Origin: an uncultured Isosphaeraceae bacterium
GTDB lineage: Bacteria > Planctomycetota > Planctomycetia > Isosphaerales > Isosphaeraceae
Length of the DNA stretch: 64,000 nt
Assembly: GCA_945957605.1 (NCBI GenBank)
Contig: CAMFLR010000012.1
Location: forward strand, 203,414-267,413
Reading direction: 5' to 3'
Shown here: piece after piece, positions 62,410 to 64,000 of the stretch
Layout: each line of letters starts with the position of its first letter
How positions within the stretch are numbered: position 1 is the first letter of the stretch
Made by a program: the position numbers and the translations under genes
Notes under the pieces: generated by a model
What the model was told of the DNA's origin: nothing
Database searches by the model: none
What the model saw: only the letters and a program-made list of their open reading frames with translations

Positions 62410-63198
62410 CTAGCGATTCCTGGCCGACTTGCAGTAATCCCAGAGGCCGAGGTCCATCAACTCCTCGTCGACATACTCTGCACTCGGGGAACCGAGGCTC
62501 AGCGACACATCTTCAATAATGAATTCGACGAATCTTTCGCGCGATCGCAAGAGCGTCTGGCGAAACCAGCCCGCAGTCACCGGTCGCTCTAGCTTTTCGC
62601 TGAGAATCGCCGCAAGTTCGGGCGAATGGAGGTCGGGGCAATCGGTGCGTGCCTTCAGGACCGAGTAAAACGGCTGGCCCGTGCGTTCCTCGAGTCTTTC
62701 GAGTTCAGCCCACGCCGATTGAAAAATCTGCTCGCGCCAGCAGTCGAGAAACCGCTGATCCATCTCGTTGAGATCGGGCTCGACCGCTTCGGGCTCGATA
62801 CCATCGGGTAGATGAACCTGAGGGCGAGTTTTCTTACGGCGGTGATGATCGATCACAAGATTCATCACGGCGGTTTTCACGAAGTTGCGAAACCGGCCGA
62901 AGCGCGGGTCGGCGCGACGAAAATCGCCACGCGCAAACCGAAGCGCGAATTCCTGCGAAAGGTCGTTCGCCAGTTCAGGGTCGCGGGTGATCCCGATGAG
63001 GTAGCGGTTCACCGCGCCGCAGTAGCGCATCATCAGCCCTTCGAGCGCCTTGGAAGCAGCGTCGGGCGGCCCTTGATGCGCCTCGAAGATCATACTCCAG
63101 CGCGTTTGAATCTGGCTTAGATGTTGAATTTGGTTCTCTTCGACGCGCGGAATTTCCGCCGAATTCTCGACCGAATCAGGTTCGCTGTCGTTTGCCAT
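62410..63198 (-). CDS. ECF-type RNA polymerase sigma factor
   Basis: 262 residues. Sigma region 2 lies at about 45-123 (LEGLMMRYCGAVNRYLIGIT, DPELANDLSQEFALRFARGDF, GRFRNFVKTAVMNLVIDHHRRKK), the last part giving the -10 recognition helix. A region 4-like helical part follows at about 170-235 (LHSPELAAILSEKLERPVTA, GWFRQTLLRSRERFVEFII). The insert between them is longer than in classic ECF factors, as in several planctomycete groups. The frame is open for 122 more codons upstream (to 63564), but that part is basic and low in hydrophobic residues. GAGGCGAG about ten bases before the ATG at 63198 supports the shorter protein. No anti-sigma gene is adjacent. Confidence 0.85.
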   Translation of the reverse strand: MANDSEPDSVENSAEIPRVEENQIQHLSQIQTRWSMIFEAHQGPPDAASKALEGLMMRYCGAVNRYLIGITRDPELANDLSQEFALRFARGDFRRADPRFGRFRNFVKTAVMNLVIDHHRRKKTRPQVHLPDGIEPEAVEPDLNEMDQRFLDCWREQIFQSAWAELERLEERTGQPFYSVLKARTDCPDLHSPELAAILSEKLERPVTAGWFRQTLLRSRERFVEFIIEDVSLSLGSPSAEYVDEELMDLGLWDYCKSARNR

Positions 63199-63785
63199 GT
63201 CGGTGCGTCTCGCCTCAAGATGACCAGCGACGCGAGGTTGCGCGCAACGCACGCAAAATCTCGAAGATATCGATCGCTCCTTTGTAACAAGCGCCCGGAA
63301 CGTGCGTAAAGGCGCTGCGTTTTCGCCGTCATTCGGGCGCTGATTGTTTGATATCGTTCTCTCCCGCGCTTTCTCGTAACGAAGCTCCATTTCGTCCCGC
63401 TCCTCGGTCATGCTCTTTCCCCATAAGCCGAGCGGCTTTTTCGAAGCGTCAACCACGTTTCCGCGCATCAAAACACGCGTGAAACCAGGTTTCTCCGATA
63501 TTAATTGCCGCAGATTCTTCGGATTCTTCGATTCTTCTGAAAACTGAGAAAACACGCTAATCATTTAGCTTCAAGAACTTGAGGCAGTGCGCTCGACTCC
63601 GGCCAGCAGGCAAACTCATCTCAATCGCCTGGTCCAAGTACCACACATCGACCAATACGCGTGTATTCAACGAAACACCGTCTTGCATCCGCCTGCGGTG
63701 CGGATACAATCGAAATGGAAATTGACATTGAGATTCAGTGTCAATTCACGAACTGGCCGATCGCATTACATGTGGTTGGCTTGAA
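63199..63785. other. 587-base region upstream of the sigma factor gene, with a perfect-type hairpin
   Basis: No gene on the forward strand is supported. A stem of 12 base pairs with one T-G pair (63720-63731 with 63735-63746, loop GAT) includes AATTGACA/TGTCAATT. It could be an operator or part of a structured RNA together with the hairpin at 63786-63851. Confidence 0.5.
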
Positions 63786-63858
63786 CACTCCGCTGGAGAG
63801 GCACCTCGGCTGTCGGTCAGTCAAGGCGCGGGACCACTCTCCAGCGGCGTGTTTTTTT
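63786..63858 (+). terminator. Orphan rho-independent-type hairpin with U7 tail
   Basis: CACTCCGCTGGAGAG (63786-63800) pairs with CTCTCCAGCGGCGTG (63837-63851) over 15 bases with one mismatch. It has a 36-base loop and runs straight into TTTTTTT on the forward strand. No forward-strand gene lies upstream. On the reverse strand it lies 30 bases past the partial gene at 63881 but has a poor U-run there. Confidence 0.6.
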
Positions 63859-63880
63859 GCGCGCTCCTTATAAGAAAAAG

Positions 63881-64000
63881 TTAGCTCATGATAGATTTCA
63901 GGATGGTGGTCAAAATCAGACCGTCGGGTGCCACTGGTGGTGAGCCCCAATAGTGTCCGGGATTCGTCTTCATCAAATCTTCGCTTGCGCTTTTTGAGAG
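63881..64000 (-). CDS. C-terminal end of an unidentified protein (5' part beyond the window)
   Basis: The reverse strand is open from the right edge to a TAA at 63881-63883, giving 39 residues: SEDLMKTNPGHYWGSPPVAP near the middle and DGLILTTILKSIMS at the end. The composition is protein-like (aromatic and Pro/Gly turns, then a hydrophobic C-terminal helix), and no stop interrupts it, so a gene entering from the right is likely. Too little is present to name a family. Confidence 0.45.
   Translation of the reverse strand, partial: LSKSASEDLMKTNPGHYWGSPPVAPDGLILTTILKSIMS

Noticed and set aside
63199..63564. 122-codon N-terminal extension of the sigma factor
   Set aside because: It is open by chance: no start signal at its beginning, basic low-complexity composition, and GAGGCGAG supports the start at 63198.
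1..64000. CRISPR arrays, rRNA operons, insertion sequences, prophage or integrase genes
   Set aside because: I looked for short regular repeats, transposase motifs, conserved rRNA segments and integrase motifs and found none. The lone DUF5131 gene is not enough to call a prophage.

Overview
The window looks like chromosomal DNA of a planctomycete. Inference: Planctomycetota, perhaps an Isosphaeraceae-like lineage. The grounds are a DUF1559 major-pseudopilin-type protein (prepilin N-terminus, H-x9-DG end), a PEP-CTERM secreted protein, a secreted sulfatase, long carboxypeptidase-regulatory-like repeat proteins, a Ser/Thr kinase with a C-terminal membrane anchor, an ECF-type sigma factor and a full-length cyclic beta-1,2-glucan synthase. 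GC content is fairly high, genes are often separated by 100-500 bases, and there are no rRNA genes, tRNA genes, CRISPR arrays or recognisable insertion sequences. Genes are cut at both edges: a solute-binding lipoprotein on the left and an unidentified C-terminus on the right.

Layout. 1-9.7 kb: partial ABC solute-binding lipoprotein, a conserved hypothetical, a 1.3 kb gene-poor gap, serS with a clear terminator, mgtE, a beta-lactamase-like/alpha-beta hydrolase fusion and a DUF1559 protein. 9.6-21.5 kb: two tandem paralogous CRLD proteins, each preceded by its own copy of a terminator hairpin, then a co-oriented run of alpha/beta hydrolase, GH44 glucanase and two GT39-type membrane glycosyltransferases (the last two overlap by ATGA). 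21.8-24.7 kb: a DUF4105 (Lnb_N) membrane protein translationally overlapping a cNMP-binding/patatin phospholipase. 25-33.8 kb: small secreted proteins, a DMP19/MORN/TonB_C-like fusion, a kinase facing a zinc-ribbon membrane protein, and a DUF1254 protein. 33.9-47 kb: MFS transporter, membrane protein, PEP-CTERM protein, PaiA-like acetyltransferase, aminotransferase, clpX, mutY, an ArgA-like acetyltransferase, a cold-shock/DUF1294 protein, sulfatase and DUF5131 protein.

47-63 kb: a compact operon arsR - AHSA1 - hydrolase has a legible promoter (TTGACG-17-TATATT) and a perfect 20-base inverted repeat covering the -10 box, start site and start codon, so autorepression is likely. Immediately upstream lies a type I ABC exporter ending in a strong terminator, then the 2879-residue cyclic glucan synthase, an OsmC protein and a two-TM potassium channel. 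Because rhizobial ndvB is paired with an ABC exporter (ndvA), I read this stretch as a candidate periplasmic-glucan synthesis/export and osmotic-adaptation locus.

The most interesting leads are the Lnb_N-patatin pair, the glucan synthase/exporter neighbourhood, the DMP19-MORN-TonB_C-like fusion, a MutY with Glu in place of the catalytic Asp, a sulfatase with a CWSSR instead of CxPSR core, and a structured orphan region near the right edge.
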